A DNA stretch of 40,524 nt, taken from IMG/VR virus record IMGVR_UViG_3300008106_000016, positions 1-40,524 of that record. One strand, 5' to 3'. Of this stretch, positions 16,824 through 25,674 are shown one piece after another (within the stretch, counting starts at the first letter, position 1; the number at the start of each line of letters is the position of its first letter). A model generated the notes under the pieces. The model was given only the letters and a program-made list of their open reading frames with translations. It did no database searches and was not told the DNA's origin. Origin of the DNA: a virus. The position numbers and the translations under genes were made by a program.

Positions 16824-18455
16824 TTAATCTAAATAACTTTGATTATTTTCCGCCCAACCCATTTTATCAAGATCACTTATAGCTTGTATAGTTGCATCTG
16901 CAACATCGTTTGCATCAGCATTTCCCGTAATATTTTGCGTGATGTTATTGGTTGTGTTTCTAGTATTATTAATATTAACCTCTTTTTGTTCCTTTAGATA
17001 TTTTTGAAATCCTTCCCATCCTGCCCCACCTATTCCACCGATAACCCCACCAGCAACATTACCAACACCAGGTACAACACTACCTACCGCACTTCCTATT
17101 GCGGCACCTTTTATAGCTCCTCCACCAAGAGCTTTTAGCCAGTTGCTTGTATCATTTTTGCCTTCTATGCCAGAGTTAGCAATTTCATTTCCAATTTCCC
17201 AACCAAGAAAGCTATAAAATAATTTTGATGCAAGTCCCATTCCTTTTGTTGCTAATGGTTTTTGGTTAGGTTTTGTTATAGGTTGTGTTTTATTATTTCC
17301 AAACATAGTTTCTGCATTTTGAGCCTTTTGATAATACTGTTGATCTCTTCGTTTATCATAGAGATCTAATATTTTTTGACCCACTGCAGTTTTTGCAATT
17401 GATTTCCAAAGCCCATATATAACAGATAATACGCCTACAACCAATCCTAAGCCTTTTAAAAGCTTTTCAAGATCGAATGCATCAATAAAATCACCTATTA
17501 CAGATGGAGCTCCCTCTAAATAAGCTAAAATATCGTCAATAACTAAAAATAACAACAATAAACCTTTATGAAGTGGAGATAGTCTGGCTGCAAAATATAC
17601 AAGTAAACCAAGTAATATTAACAACCCTTTTCTTGAGCCAGATAAAAAATTTATTAATCTTGCCCCCGCCGATGCGACTCTCATTATCGAACCAGCAAAG
17701 ACCATCATAGCCTGCAATGTACTTTGAATAACGTCAATAACCTCGTCGCCATGTTTATTTAACCATATAAAAAACCGCTCCATTAATAAAGTCAATGGAG
17801 GCATAATTTTTGCAACTGCTTGATCTTTTAACTCTGTTAAATTAATTTTAACTTTTTTGATTGCAAAAGCACCTTTTATAATGTCTTCTCTTTGTTTTGT
17901 ATTTAGAAATCTTCCATTTCCTAATTCATCAAATTGAGTTTTTGTTGTTTTTAAAACATTATACAAATCGCCCACCCCTAAATCTTCAAGTAAAGTTCGA
18001 GCAGTACCTCTATCCATTGTTTTGACAATACCTCGTAACTGCTCTAAAACCGCAATAGCATCTTTCCCTTGTGTACTAATACCAAGCATTGCAAAAGGCG
18101 TAATGTTACCACGTCCCATTCTTATTTCATCTAGTTTTGATTGCAATGCATCAATATTCGATAATATTTGATCGCTTGAAAGCTTCAAATCAATTTGTTG
18201 CCCTGCCTTTGTCCATTTTTGCAATTTTTCTATTGCAATACCAGTTTTTGAAGCCGTATCTTGAAACGAGGACAGGGATCTTGTTGTTGTATTAACAAAT
18301 CTCTCTACTGCAAAAACCGCCGCCCCGAGAGCTAAGGCATAACCTTTTATAGCTTGTGCAGTTTTAGTCGCCGCCGTATCTGTTTGTTTTAATTTGTTAA
18401 TAGAGTTGTTTTTATCATTAAAAGTCAATGATATAACATAGTCAACTAAGTTCAT
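16824..18455 (-). CDS. Tail tape measure protein
   Basis: 543 residues: a helical N-terminal part (KQTDTAATKTAQAIKGYALA), a hydrophobic stretch near 280-315 (KGLLILLGLLVYFAARLSP and HKGLLLLFLVIDDILAYL), and a glycine-zipper region near 445-485 (ALGGGAIKGAAIGSAVGSVV). These are hallmarks of tape measure proteins that span the tail tube and form a channel during DNA injection. At about 0.15 nm per residue it predicts a tail of roughly 80 nm, which is inference. It overlaps the chaperone frame by ATGA. Confidence 0.75.
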   Translation of the reverse strand: MNLVDYVISLTFNDKNNSINKLKQTDTAATKTAQAIKGYALALGAAVFAVERFVNTTTRSLSSFQDTASKTGIAIEKLQKWTKAGQQIDLKLSSDQILSNIDALQSKLDEIRMGRGNITPFAMLGISTQGKDAIAVLEQLRGIVKTMDRGTARTLLEDLGVGDLYNVLKTTKTQFDELGNGRFLNTKQREDIIKGAFAIKKVKINLTELKDQAVAKIMPPLTLLMERFFIWLNKHGDEVIDVIQSTLQAMMVFAGSIMRVASAGARLINFLSGSRKGLLILLGLLVYFAARLSPLHKGLLLLFLVIDDILAYLEGAPSVIGDFIDAFDLEKLLKGLGLVVGVLSVIYGLWKSIAKTAVGQKILDLYDKRRDQQYYQKAQNAETMFGNNKTQPITKPNQKPLATKGMGLASKLFYSFLGWEIGNEIANSGIEGKNDTSNWLKALGGGAIKGAAIGSAVGSVVPGVGNVAGGVIGGIGGAGWEGFQKYLKEQKEVNINNTRNTTNNITQNITGNADANDVADATIQAISDLDKMGWAENNQSYLD

Positions 18456-18772
18456 TTTGTGTGATTAAATATCATCGTTATAAACTCCCTATATTGCTCG
18501 GCAATGACATTGTAATACAACTTAAAAACATAATCAAGCTCAGATTGTAAAATTTGTTCTTTAGTAAAATTATATTTTTTAGCTATTAAAATAATAATAT
18601 CATCCTCTAGAGTGTTTTTGACTTCAATTTTAGGTATGTATATTTTATTATCTCTTATATATTTTTTTTCGCAGTATGCTACAACTTCTCTATCTTCTTT
18701 ATTTACAAAATAATCTTCTGAGTAGTTTTGAAAAAAAAACCCTTGATCACTATAATAGTTAAGGCAATACAA
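18452..18772 (-). CDS. Tail assembly chaperone, T frame (expressed by -1 frameshift)
   Basis: This 106-codon frame overlaps the 3' end of the preceding gene by 70 nt and is in its -1 frame. It would be reached through the slippery site at 18742-18736, producing a fused product of about 281 residues. The ATG at 18772 lies inside the upstream gene and is probably incidental. The T-specific part is helical and charged (NKEDREVVAYCEKKYIRDNK, DYVFKLYYNVIAEQYREF). Location between tail tube and tape measure is the classical position of the lambda G/T or P2 E/E' chaperones. Confidence 0.75.
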   Translation of the reverse strand: MYCLNYYSDQGFFFQNYSEDYFVNKEDREVVAYCEKKYIRDNKIYIPKIEVKNTLEDDIIILIAKKYNFTKEQILQSELDYVFKLYYNVIAEQYREFITMIFNHTK

Positions 18773-19296
18773 ATCCTAGTATATATACTTAAATCATCTA
18801 ACAGCAAATCATCCATTGTCAACCCTTGCTTTCCTTCTGCACTCAACACAAGTAATTCGTTATTCTCATTTTTTTGTATAATTTTATTTTTGATAATAAA
18901 TGCAAAAAATATTTCTTGCATTTTTTCGTCCGCAAGTAAACCAGATATGATGGGAACTAAAGACAATCCACTTTGTATCAACGCAATGATATTTTCTTTA
19001 GCTTGTAAATTGTGAGAATTTATATTAACTGTTTGTAATATATTAGCTACTTCTTTTGCAAGATCTTTTAAATGTGGGTTTAATTTATTTAATATCTTTA
19101 AAACATCACCAGTTACAATTTTTGTAACAAATTTATATTTATCAGTTTCAAAAATAAGCTCATCTTTTAACTTATGCGTTACATATTGATTAAAATCACT
19201 ATATGAAATGGCAAAATTATCTAAAAAATTTTGCATTTCTTGATTTAGTATCGTATCTAATGACTGCGAGTATTCTTGAGTGCTTTTTTCTTGCAT
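18703..19296 (-). CDS. Tail assembly chaperone, G frame
   Basis: 197 residues from ATG 19296 (GTG 19302 is 6 nt further upstream and less likely). A mostly helical, acidic soluble protein (LDNFAISYSDFNQYVTHKL, LNKLNPHLKDLAKEVANIL). No domain name is assignable from sequence alone, but position between tail tube and tape measure, the overlapping -1 frame and the slippery site at its 3' end identify the role. The shorter product would be made by most ribosomes and the fused form by a minority, both coating the tape measure during tail assembly. Confidence 0.7.
   Translation of the reverse strand: MQEKSTQEYSQSLDTILNQEMQNFLDNFAISYSDFNQYVTHKLKDELIFETDKYKFVTKIVTGDVLKILNKLNPHLKDLAKEVANILQTVNINSHNLQAKENIIALIQSGLSLVPIISGLLADEKMQEIFFAFIIKNKIIQKNENNELLVLSAEGKQGLTMDDLLLDDLSIYTRICIALTIIVIKGFFFKTTQKIIL
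18736..18742 (-). promoter_or_regulatory. -1 programmed ribosomal frameshift site
   Basis: On the minus strand the G-frame codons AAG GGT TTT TTT TTC contain GGGTTTT in the exact X XXY YYZ register (G GGT TTT). It is followed by further T, so T TTT TTT and T TTT TTC are also in register: nine T in all at 18739-18731. A -1 slip leaves the G frame and enters the T frame at the next codon. The signal lies within the 70-nt overlap of the two chaperone frames. Such G-T or E-E' sites are well known in tailed phages; this instance is read directly from sequence. Confidence 0.85.
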
Positions 19297-19354
19297 ATAC
19301 ACTAAATTAATATTAATTAAATTCTAATAAACTAAAGTAGTGTATAAGTCAAGA

Positions 19355-19780
19355 TTAATTACTTGGGAAATCTGATATAATTACAGCCTGCACATTATAT
19401 TCAGTTGCAGAGCCATCTTGGTTCTCAACGTTATTTACGTTCATATTTAACTTTGCATAACCTTTAATTAATAAGTCCACTGTATATTCACGACCACTTG
19501 CCTTAATAAACACTCTGTATGTTGTTGGATCAACGGATGATGTGTATGTTGCAACTATACTATGAAACAATTTTTGCGTTTCACTTCCAGTTTGTAGTAC
19601 CGCCATTCCTTCTGAAACTGGCGTTGTGGTATTTTTTACAATGTTATAATTACCTCTATTACCAGATGCAATACTAGCATAGTCACCAGTAGAAACAGTA
19701 AATTCCATTGCTTTTACAGCAAAATCAGCAATTCTATCCTTACCTAAAAAAGTGAAGGATTCAAAAGATATAACAGCCAT
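19355..19780 (-). CDS. Major tail tube protein (DUF3277-like)
   Basis: A 141-residue beta-rich protein: GKDRIADFAVKAMEFTVSTGDY near the start and VNNVENQDGSATEYNVQAVI near the end, a layout like DUF3277 tail tube proteins (about 140-150 residues). It directly follows the sheath gene and precedes the chaperones, the expected tube position. A 52-nt gap downstream precedes the chaperone start. The upstream start context is TTTTAATGTTTTATG. Confidence 0.65.
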   Translation of the reverse strand: MAVISFESFTFLGKDRIADFAVKAMEFTVSTGDYASIASGNRGNYNIVKNTTTPVSEGMAVLQTGSETQKLFHSIVATYTSSVDPTTYRVFIKASGREYTVDLLIKGYAKLNMNVNNVENQDGSATEYNVQAVIISDFPSN

Positions 19781-19809
19781 AAAACATTAAAATAATAATA
19801 CAACATTTA

Positions 19810-21345
19810 TTAAATACTTAAAGTAACATCAACAGATAAACTATGTATCGCTCCTGATTTTTGTCCAAAAAGAGTTACCTTTAAAGTTCTGTTAGCTCTA
19901 TCTGTGATTGGTTGATTTTGAATATCCTCCATAAGTACATAAAAACCACTAGCACGAATTCGAGCTAAAAAATCAGTATCTAACTTTAAGGTATATATTT
20001 GAGTTGGTATTTCACCCTGCCAATTTAAGTCAATTGCAAAAATACCATTTTGTCTTATTCTAATTGCTATTTCCTCAGCCGCACTCTTTACAACTGAAAC
20101 ACCCTGAGGGGTTTGAGATATCTTAGTTGTTGTATTCAAAACATTTTGTAAAGTGGTAAATTCACTCTCAATAACGATCTTCTCGTATGGATCAGTTATA
20201 AATTGATGTTTACCAAAACTCACGTATTCAACAAAACCACCGTTGTAAGTAAAATAATCAATACCTTTGTTACGCAACAAAGTACGTTTTTCATTAGTTA
20301 AAGTTGGATCTGCAGTAATACCAATGAATCTTTTTTTATTTAATGTAATAGATTGACCAGGTTGTAAATTATTTGAAAATAAACCTCCAGCAAGTACAGA
20401 CACAGCATTATTACCTTGGTTTAAATCAATAGATGGGAATCTAAAATTTGTTTGTTTAGCTATAATAATATTTTCATATTCAGGAATGTCATTAATGCTA
20501 GTCAAAGGATAAATAAACATTCTCTCTGCAGTCATAGTATAATCTGCGATAGTTTTTAATATACCATTGCTTGTATACTTTGCCTCTATCTTTTGAGTTG
20601 TTAATATACAATTAAAATAAATGCGATCAATATCGGTTAAACCCGCTTCAAAAGCGTTAAATGCGTTTACAATCGTTTCTCCACTTGAATTAGCACCTGC
20701 AACAACAGTCCCACCAGCGATATTCAGTAATGTCGAACCTGTCAAATCCGTTCCACCAGCTAAAACACTAAAATTTATTGCACTTTGTTGTCCGTAACTT
20801 GTGGATGAAAATTTAATTGTCAACTCATCATCACTTACAAAAGACACTTCAGAAACAAAATTTGATAAATGTAATGATGATAATTTTTTTAATCCATTTG
20901 TTATTACGTTTGCAATATCTTTTCCTGCTTGTAAGGGTTGTGTAGAAATTTTGTTAAAACTCAATCCTGTTAGTGAGTAATCATCACCATCAATATTTAT
21001 TTTAATAGATCCATTTGTCACAGCTCTAATTGCAGTTAATTTTGTAAAAAGATTTGCGGTTGTAAAAGATCCATTAACCGCATCAACTCCATTATATGGT
21101 ATTAAATATATTAAGGCATTTGTTGCAGTGACAGGGTTTGGAGTTTGACTTAACAAAGATTGTACTATTTGATAAGTTCTACTTTCAACACTAAAATATT
21201 GTTCCAAATCCTGTATTTTGTTGACCGCCAAATAAGATTCGGATGAGTTCCAAGTTTCGTTTACCCCAATAGCAATATTATTAACGTTAGGAAGGTTATT
21301 AGGAAGTGGTAAAGTTTGTGTTGTAGCATTAATAAATTCGTTCAT
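19810..21345 (-). CDS. Contractile tail sheath protein (DUF3383-like)
   Basis: 511 residues. The N terminus (NIAIGVNETWNSSESYLAVN) and the C-terminal sequence (RANRTLKVTLFGQKSGAIHS followed by LSVDVTLSI) resemble the DUF3383 sheath family. A central strand-rich domain (residues about 90-210, KINIDGDDYSLTGLSF) is the variable insertion. It polymerises around the tube and contracts on infection; with baseplate J it defines the particle as a myovirus type. It ends 30 nt before the tube gene. Confidence 0.7.
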   Translation of the reverse strand: MNEFINATTQTLPLPNNLPNVNNIAIGVNETWNSSESYLAVNKIQDLEQYFSVESRTYQIVQSLLSQTPNPVTATNALIYLIPYNGVDAVNGSFTTANLFTKLTAIRAVTNGSIKINIDGDDYSLTGLSFNKISTQPLQAGKDIANVITNGLKKLSSLHLSNFVSEVSFVSDDELTIKFSSTSYGQQSAINFSVLAGGTDLTGSTLLNIAGGTVVAGANSSGETIVNAFNAFEAGLTDIDRIYFNCILTTQKIEAKYTSNGILKTIADYTMTAERMFIYPLTSINDIPEYENIIIAKQTNFRFPSIDLNQGNNAVSVLAGGLFSNNLQPGQSITLNKKRFIGITADPTLTNEKRTLLRNKGIDYFTYNGGFVEYVSFGKHQFITDPYEKIVIESEFTTLQNVLNTTTKISQTPQGVSVVKSAAEEIAIRIRQNGIFAIDLNWQGEIPTQIYTLKLDTDFLARIRASGFYVLMEDIQNQPITDRANRTLKVTLFGQKSGAIHSLSVDVTLSI

Positions 21346-21362
21346 ATATTTTTAAAAAATAT

Positions 21363-21947
21363 TTATTTATTACTTAGTATTAATCCCTGAGTGGAAATTG
21401 AATCATAATTAACCAGTTCAAAGGATTCTTTGTACACAACTCTTAATTTAATTGTTGTACGATATCTTTTTACATTTTGCTCGTTTTCAGCAGTAGATCT
21501 ATCATAGATATTAAATCTATTATTAATGTCTATTATATTTTGATAAAAATCATTTTTTATAAAAGATGTAATCTGAGAATCAAATATTGCATTAAATTTA
21601 CAATATAACTCAGTTGCCAGATTTCTTGTAATTTTTTGCTCAACTCCATTTATGATAACTAACTCATCTTTATTATAAGCAAGCCAATTCACATCCCAAC
21701 TTTCAGCAATATGAGATGATCGCAACTCTTGTTGCGTACCATCATCTTTTGTAATAATTTTTTGAGTAATCGACTCTACTCTTGAACTGTCCATTTTACA
21801 AATAAAGTTTAGTTTTCCTGTTTGATCCAATTGTATTTTATCCCCTAAATGTAATAATTTTTCTACTTCATTTGCGTCATTAGGTAACATATTATGTTTT
21901 ATCATAACGTCCCTAAAAAACCCAGTAAAAGTAGGATAAGTTATCAT
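21363..21947 (-). CDS. Neck/tail completion protein, unassigned
   Basis: A soluble 194-residue protein with an N-terminal helical region (FFRDVMIKHNMLPNDANEVE) and a strand-rich C-terminal half (RYRTTIKLRVVYKESFELVN). No named family. It lies between neck genes and the sheath, where tail terminator or LIC_12616-type completion proteins occur. It overlaps the preceding stop by 4 nt (ATGA). Confidence 0.5.
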   Translation of the reverse strand: MITYPTFTGFFRDVMIKHNMLPNDANEVEKLLHLGDKIQLDQTGKLNFICKMDSSRVESITQKIITKDDGTQQELRSSHIAESWDVNWLAYNKDELVIINGVEQKITRNLATELYCKFNAIFDSQITSFIKNDFYQNIIDINNRFNIYDRSTAENEQNVKRYRTTIKLRVVYKESFELVNYDSISTQGLILSNK

Positions 21948-22300
21948 ATATTTTTTTGTTCACAACAATGATAAATATAAAAATTACCTGCAGTAAATTC
22001 GTTAATAATGTTAAATTTTCTATTGTTATATTCTACATATTGATTTAATTCGAGTGGTTCAGTGGTCATAACACTAATCCAATACGATTCTCTTAGTTCT
22101 AATGGTTTTAATTGTAATTCCTTAATGCTTAACTCTAATATCGTCCCATGTTTTAAAATTCTTTGCGTATTTACTGTTTTACTGACTATAGGGCTTCCTT
22201 CGGTTATTGTAGAATTATAACGTTTAGTAATGTAATAAAAGCCGTTCAGAGCATTATATGCAGTTAATGTTTCACTAGTTATTCTTGGTATACCTGCCAT
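21944..22300 (-). CDS. Small neck/tail-end protein, unassigned
   Basis: The preferred start is ATG 22300, placed in a TAAATTTATG context right after the upstream gene's TAA, giving 118 residues. An in-frame ATG at 22321 lies inside the upstream gene. A beta-rich protein (TILELSIKELQLKPLELRE, then NRKFNIINEFTAGNFYIYH). By position it is a head-tail joining or tail terminator component. No family is recognised. Confidence 0.5.
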   Translation of the reverse strand: MAGIPRITSETLTAYNALNGFYYITKRYNSTITEGSPIVSKTVNTQRILKHGTILELSIKELQLKPLELRESYWISVMTTEPLELNQYVEYNNRKFNIINEFTAGNFYIYHCCEQKNI

Positions 22301-22304
22301 AAAT

Positions 22305-22781
22305 TTACTGTATAACATCAAAAGTAATAGCCCTTCTCATTTCGCCAGTATCAATTAAAATAGCGTCCGAGCCTTTGTTTTTTATTGTTTGTGGTTTTAA
22401 CTCAGCCCACCTTCCAAATCCTTTTGTTTCAAAGGATAAAAGAGCGTATGATAAAGCCACGGCCCCTATTTGCCTTAATGTCATTAAAACATCAATTTGA
22501 TTTATCGCTAATTTTTTCATAACTTTAGCAGTATCACTTGCAAATTCCTCTTGTTTAACTTCTATCGCATCTAAAACTGGGCGACTAGGTATATTATTGA
22601 CATAAGAGCCTACTGTGTGTAAAAACAATAAATAAGCATTAGTTAAACCATTTTCCCTTGCGGAGCTTCCTATAATACCAAGTCTTACTGTACTTCTTTT
22701 TAGAGCATTCCATTTTTCCATCTCTTTTTTAATGTTATTAGTAATCTTAATAGAGTAAGACTTTGTATTAAAAGATGACAT
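22305..22781 (-). CDS. Head-tail joining/completion protein (HK97 gp10 / virion morphogenesis-like)
   Basis: 158 residues. VGSYVNNIPSRPVLDAIEV (about 63-81) matches the nEfG-x-x-x-IPaRPFl motif and WAELKPQTIKNKGSDAILID followed by TGEMRRAITFDV (about 125-155) matches the W-x-L-x-x-x-T-x-x-x-KG and DTG-x-mr-a-I segments of HK97 gp10 or Mu gpG-like proteins. The protein closes the capsid-to-tail interface. The gene overlaps its upstream neighbour by 14 nt. Confidence 0.65.
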   Translation of the reverse strand: MSSFNTKSYSIKITNNIKKEMEKWNALKRSTVRLGIIGSSARENGLTNAYLLFLHTVGSYVNNIPSRPVLDAIEVKQEEFASDTAKVMKKLAINQIDVLMTLRQIGAVALSYALLSFETKGFGRWAELKPQTIKNKGSDAILIDTGEMRRAITFDVIQ

Positions 22782-23391
22782 AATTAATTTTTTGAGTTTG
22801 TGCTAATTCATATATAAAATCATAGTATTGCTGTCCGTAACTATTTTGATAATACCAACCTTGACTTTGTTGTGAGTTGCTTAAAGCACCGCCTCTTGGA
22901 CCAGTGAAAACACCTTCAAAACTTTCACTAACAGATCCCACGCCTACTGAACGAGAACTAACAAATCTATTTATACCTGCTGCAATACCGTTGTTTACTC
23001 TTTTTTTATCGGCAACAATTAAAAACGCCACTAATAAATAAAAGTATTGCAAAACTGTATCAGGATTAAAAGTGTAAAATAATCTGTCAGGAAAAAGCTC
23101 TTTTGCAATTGCAAGTTGTTTTTCAATATCACTTTGTAAAACATAATTTGCGTTTGCTTCAAGTCCTAAAAAATCCCAGTCGCTTTCATTAAGCAACGGT
23201 TCTTTATTTATGTTATTTGTTTTTGCATTGAATATCTTATGTTTATAATTTTTGGTATCAAGTTGTGAACTTTTATCACCAATGAGATAGTTGACCGTAC
23301 TTTGCCAGTTAAATACATAATTAAAATCATTTGTATAGTAACTAGCAAAATCTGTATATTGCAAGTTAGAATAGATATCTTTTACTTGCAT
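22768..23391 (-). CDS. Head-tail connector/adaptor (DUF4054-like)
   Basis: The preferred start is ATG 23391, in ATAGATTTATG right after the preceding stop, giving 207 residues (ATG 23424 would lie inside the previous gene). AIAKELFPDRLFY (about 98-110), YFYLLVAFLIVADKKRVNNG (about 120-139) and SSRSVGVGSVSESFE follow the order seen in DUF4054 adaptors: membrane-like helix, then SRS-x-GSVS, then an aromatic YGQ-x-Y end. A wedge between portal and neck is the likely role. Confidence 0.55.
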   Translation of the reverse strand: MQVKDIYSNLQYTDFASYYTNDFNYVFNWQSTVNYLIGDKSSQLDTKNYKHKIFNAKTNNINKEPLLNESDWDFLGLEANANYVLQSDIEKQLAIAKELFPDRLFYTFNPDTVLQYFYLLVAFLIVADKKRVNNGIAAGINRFVSSRSVGVGSVSESFEGVFTGPRGGALSNSQQSQGWYYQNSYGQQYYDFIYELAQTQKINYVIF

Positions 23392-23395
23392 AAAT

Positions 23396-23674
23396 CTATT
23401 GTACTGCAATAAATTTTTCAACAACGCCCACTTGTGTGTAGTGTTTAAAGTTAGGGTTTTGCTCTAAAATATCAAGTTGTTCTTGTGATATTTTACAAGA
23501 AACATTTGGTTGCAAAACAACTTCATTAAAAACAAGATTTGCTCCATAGTTATGGATTAAACGAAGTGTAATGCGTTGTTGTTGTACTGAAGCAACGTTT
23601 ACTACATTTTGAGTATCAACAACCGCAATATTTTCTACGTTTTGCACCTCAGCATTTGTAGGATTTCTAGCCAT
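23396..23674 (-). CDS. Small protein next to the major capsid gene
   Basis: A 92-residue protein: Asn/Val/Gln-rich at the start (NVENIAVVDTQNVVNVASVQ), then a strand-helix segment (RITLRLIHNYGANLVFNEVV, LEQNPNFKHYTQVGV). Family unknown. It resembles in place the small proteins between capsid and connector genes. The start has the exact TAATTTATG context. It ends 4 nt before the connector gene's ATG. Confidence 0.5.
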   Translation of the reverse strand: MARNPTNAEVQNVENIAVVDTQNVVNVASVQQQRITLRLIHNYGANLVFNEVVLQPNVSCKISQEQLDILEQNPNFKHYTQVGVVEKFIAVQ

Positions 23675-23700
23675 AAATTAATAAAATAATAATAAAAGAA

Positions 23701-25068
23701 CTAAGCTACTGGTTTGTAAACTCTGTGGAAAGAGCCTCTCGGTGCAAATACTTGACCTAATTGTGCCATTACAATATCATTTCTTATAATGCCGAATTGG
23801 TTGTTATACGGCACAATAGAGTTTAGTAAAGTAGGAGGAATTGGTAAGTCAAAGAACAGACCATCTTGCAAAGCAGGGTTTGTACGTTTACGAGTAAAAA
23901 TATAAAGGTTTTTGTTGCCTTCGTTTGTTTTTCTATTTACAAAATCACCTCTTAAATATTGACTACCGATAATGGTTACTGTTTCGCCTCTTTCAGCTAA
24001 AACATCATTATAAGCTTTTACCAACACATCATATTGATATTGCACTGCAATTGAACCATTACTACCATCCAAATAAGTTGCAGGAGTTTGTTTTAATGAT
24101 TTAAGTACGGTGTCAGGCATTACAATAACGTTTGATATCATATTTGCATTTAAGCCTGTACCAACAGCGTCTGAGTCAGTTTTTGCTTTTACAAATGCAA
24201 TTAATTCAGCAGTTGTCATTGCACTCAAATCCTTTGACATGCTTGAGCTATCAATAGAAGTTGCATCATTTATCGCAGTTATTGGTTTTATAAGAGAACC
24301 TATATTGCCACTTGCTTTACTACCAAATAAAACATATGAAACCATTTCTTGGTTAAATGACTGCATAGCAGTTGCAAGACGAGTTTGGTGAGCAAAATAT
24401 TTTTCTAATTGAGCCCCAGCAAGATAATTTCTAGAGCGAGCCTCTGACTCAGCCTCTTGAATCAAGTTTGTTTCAATACTAAAGGCAAGATATCTTCTTG
24501 AAACTGAAACAGAGTCTGTTTTTTGTTGCAAAGTTTTTGTTGCTCTTAATTCGTCGCCCGAGTTAAAATACATATCCTCTGTAATACCATTATAACCAAA
24601 ATCATCTGGTGCATAACGTAGAAGAGTTCTTGTTGGTAGAAAAGCATCCCGCCCTACGTCCACACTTGATAATCTTGCAAAATCTTCATCTGGTCGCATT
24701 TGCACTATAACATTTGGGTCGATTGCTTGTGCTGTACTAAAAGTTCCAATAGGTCCTGTTGAGTTAAGAACATCGTTAGAGTGTTCCTTTCTTACAAGAA
24801 GATTTTTTGAATTCAAGCACTCTAAATCAAATGATGTTTTTGAAAATACATTTACACCACCTTCTTGTAGTACATTTGACTTATTTTCCGAAACAACATA
24901 TGGTTTTGCATCATCAAAATTTCTTTGTACCGCAGTAGTATTTTCAAGTTGTCTTGCAAACGCCAATTTCGCCGTAGTTTCTAAGTCCATTCCATTTATC
25001 ATAGAACCTTGGAATGCGTTTTGCTCCATAAAAATAGGCTTGTCAGATTTAAAATTATTAGTGATCAT
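23701..25068 (-). CDS. Major capsid protein
   Basis: 455 residues. A shell-protein layout: an N-terminal arm, an RDAFLPTRTLLRYAPDDFGY region (about 142-161), a long helix (ESEARSRNYLAGAQLEKYFA near 207-226) followed by SFNQEMVSYVLFG, then the P-domain-like SNVIVMPDTVLKSLKQTPATY (shown here for position near 310-330) and the C-terminal GIIRNDIVMAQLGQVFAPRG. Size and place after the decoration protein agree with an HK97-type fold capsid. The start is in the exact TAATTTATG context, as expected for a highly expressed gene. Confidence 0.75.
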   Translation of the reverse strand: MITNNFKSDKPIFMEQNAFQGSMINGMDLETTAKLAFARQLENTTAVQRNFDDAKPYVVSENKSNVLQEGGVNVFSKTSFDLECLNSKNLLVRKEHSNDVLNSTGPIGTFSTAQAIDPNVIVQMRPDEDFARLSSVDVGRDAFLPTRTLLRYAPDDFGYNGITEDMYFNSGDELRATKTLQQKTDSVSVSRRYLAFSIETNLIQEAESEARSRNYLAGAQLEKYFAHQTRLATAMQSFNQEMVSYVLFGSKASGNIGSLIKPITAINDATSIDSSSMSKDLSAMTTAELIAFVKAKTDSDAVGTGLNANMISNVIVMPDTVLKSLKQTPATYLDGSNGSIAVQYQYDVLVKAYNDVLAERGETVTIIGSQYLRGDFVNRKTNEGNKNLYIFTRKRTNPALQDGLFFDLPIPPTLLNSIVPYNNQFGIIRNDIVMAQLGQVFAPRGSFHRVYKPVA

Positions 25069-25109
25069 AAATTAAATGAAAAAATATTAAATATAAAGAA
25101 CGTAATAAA

Positions 25110-25649
25110 CTATACTAAAGTAGTAATTGCATCCGCAATCCCCATTCCAGCGGTTTTAATATTGACTTTTACAACCTCGCCAGTTCCTGCGGATTGGATA
25201 AATTTACCAATAACAATATCGGTAGCTCCAGCAGGTTTTACAGTATTGGTAGCCTGTTCGTAAGTTGCATTACTAAGTGTTGTAACACTTACACCTGTTT
25301 TCACTGTATATAAAAAGTCGTGTGCCTTATCGCCAAGAGATTGAAATACTGTCACAAATTGACCTTTGACAAATTGAGCTGGTACAACGCCATTTACTGC
25401 GATTTGTCCGCCATTTTGAACGGGCATCAGGAAATATTGAGCTTGACTATCATTTTGAGCCGAAGCATCAAGTATAAGATTGTCGTTTAAGTAACTCACA
25501 ACTTTTAAAGGCATTCCCGCAGTCCACACGCCAGCATAGGTTGATGCAGGGTTTAATTGTGCTTGACGTGTATACTCTGGTATGAATGAGCCGTTAGCAA
25601 ATCTGTTAGCAGATTCGCCTTGTCTAGTAATAGTAGAAGCAAAAGACAT
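25110..25649 (-). CDS. Capsid decoration/stabilising protein
   Basis: A 179-residue beta-rich, Ala/Val/Thr-rich protein without membrane segments (GMPLKVVSYLNDNLILDASA, QNGGQIAVNGVVPAQFVKGQ). It sits between the prohead protease and the major capsid gene, the usual place of gpD-like or DUF2190-type decoration proteins. Family assignment is by position and composition only. Exact TAATTTATG start context. Confidence 0.55.
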   Translation of the reverse strand: MSFASTITRQGESANRFANGSFIPEYTRQAQLNPASTYAGVWTAGMPLKVVSYLNDNLILDASAQNDSQAQYFLMPVQNGGQIAVNGVVPAQFVKGQFVTVFQSLGDKAHDFLYTVKTGVSVTTLSNATYEQATNTVKPAGATDIVIGKFIQSAGTGEVVKVNIKTAGMGIADAITTLV

Positions 25650-25674
25650 AAATTAAAAATATAAATTAAAAAGA

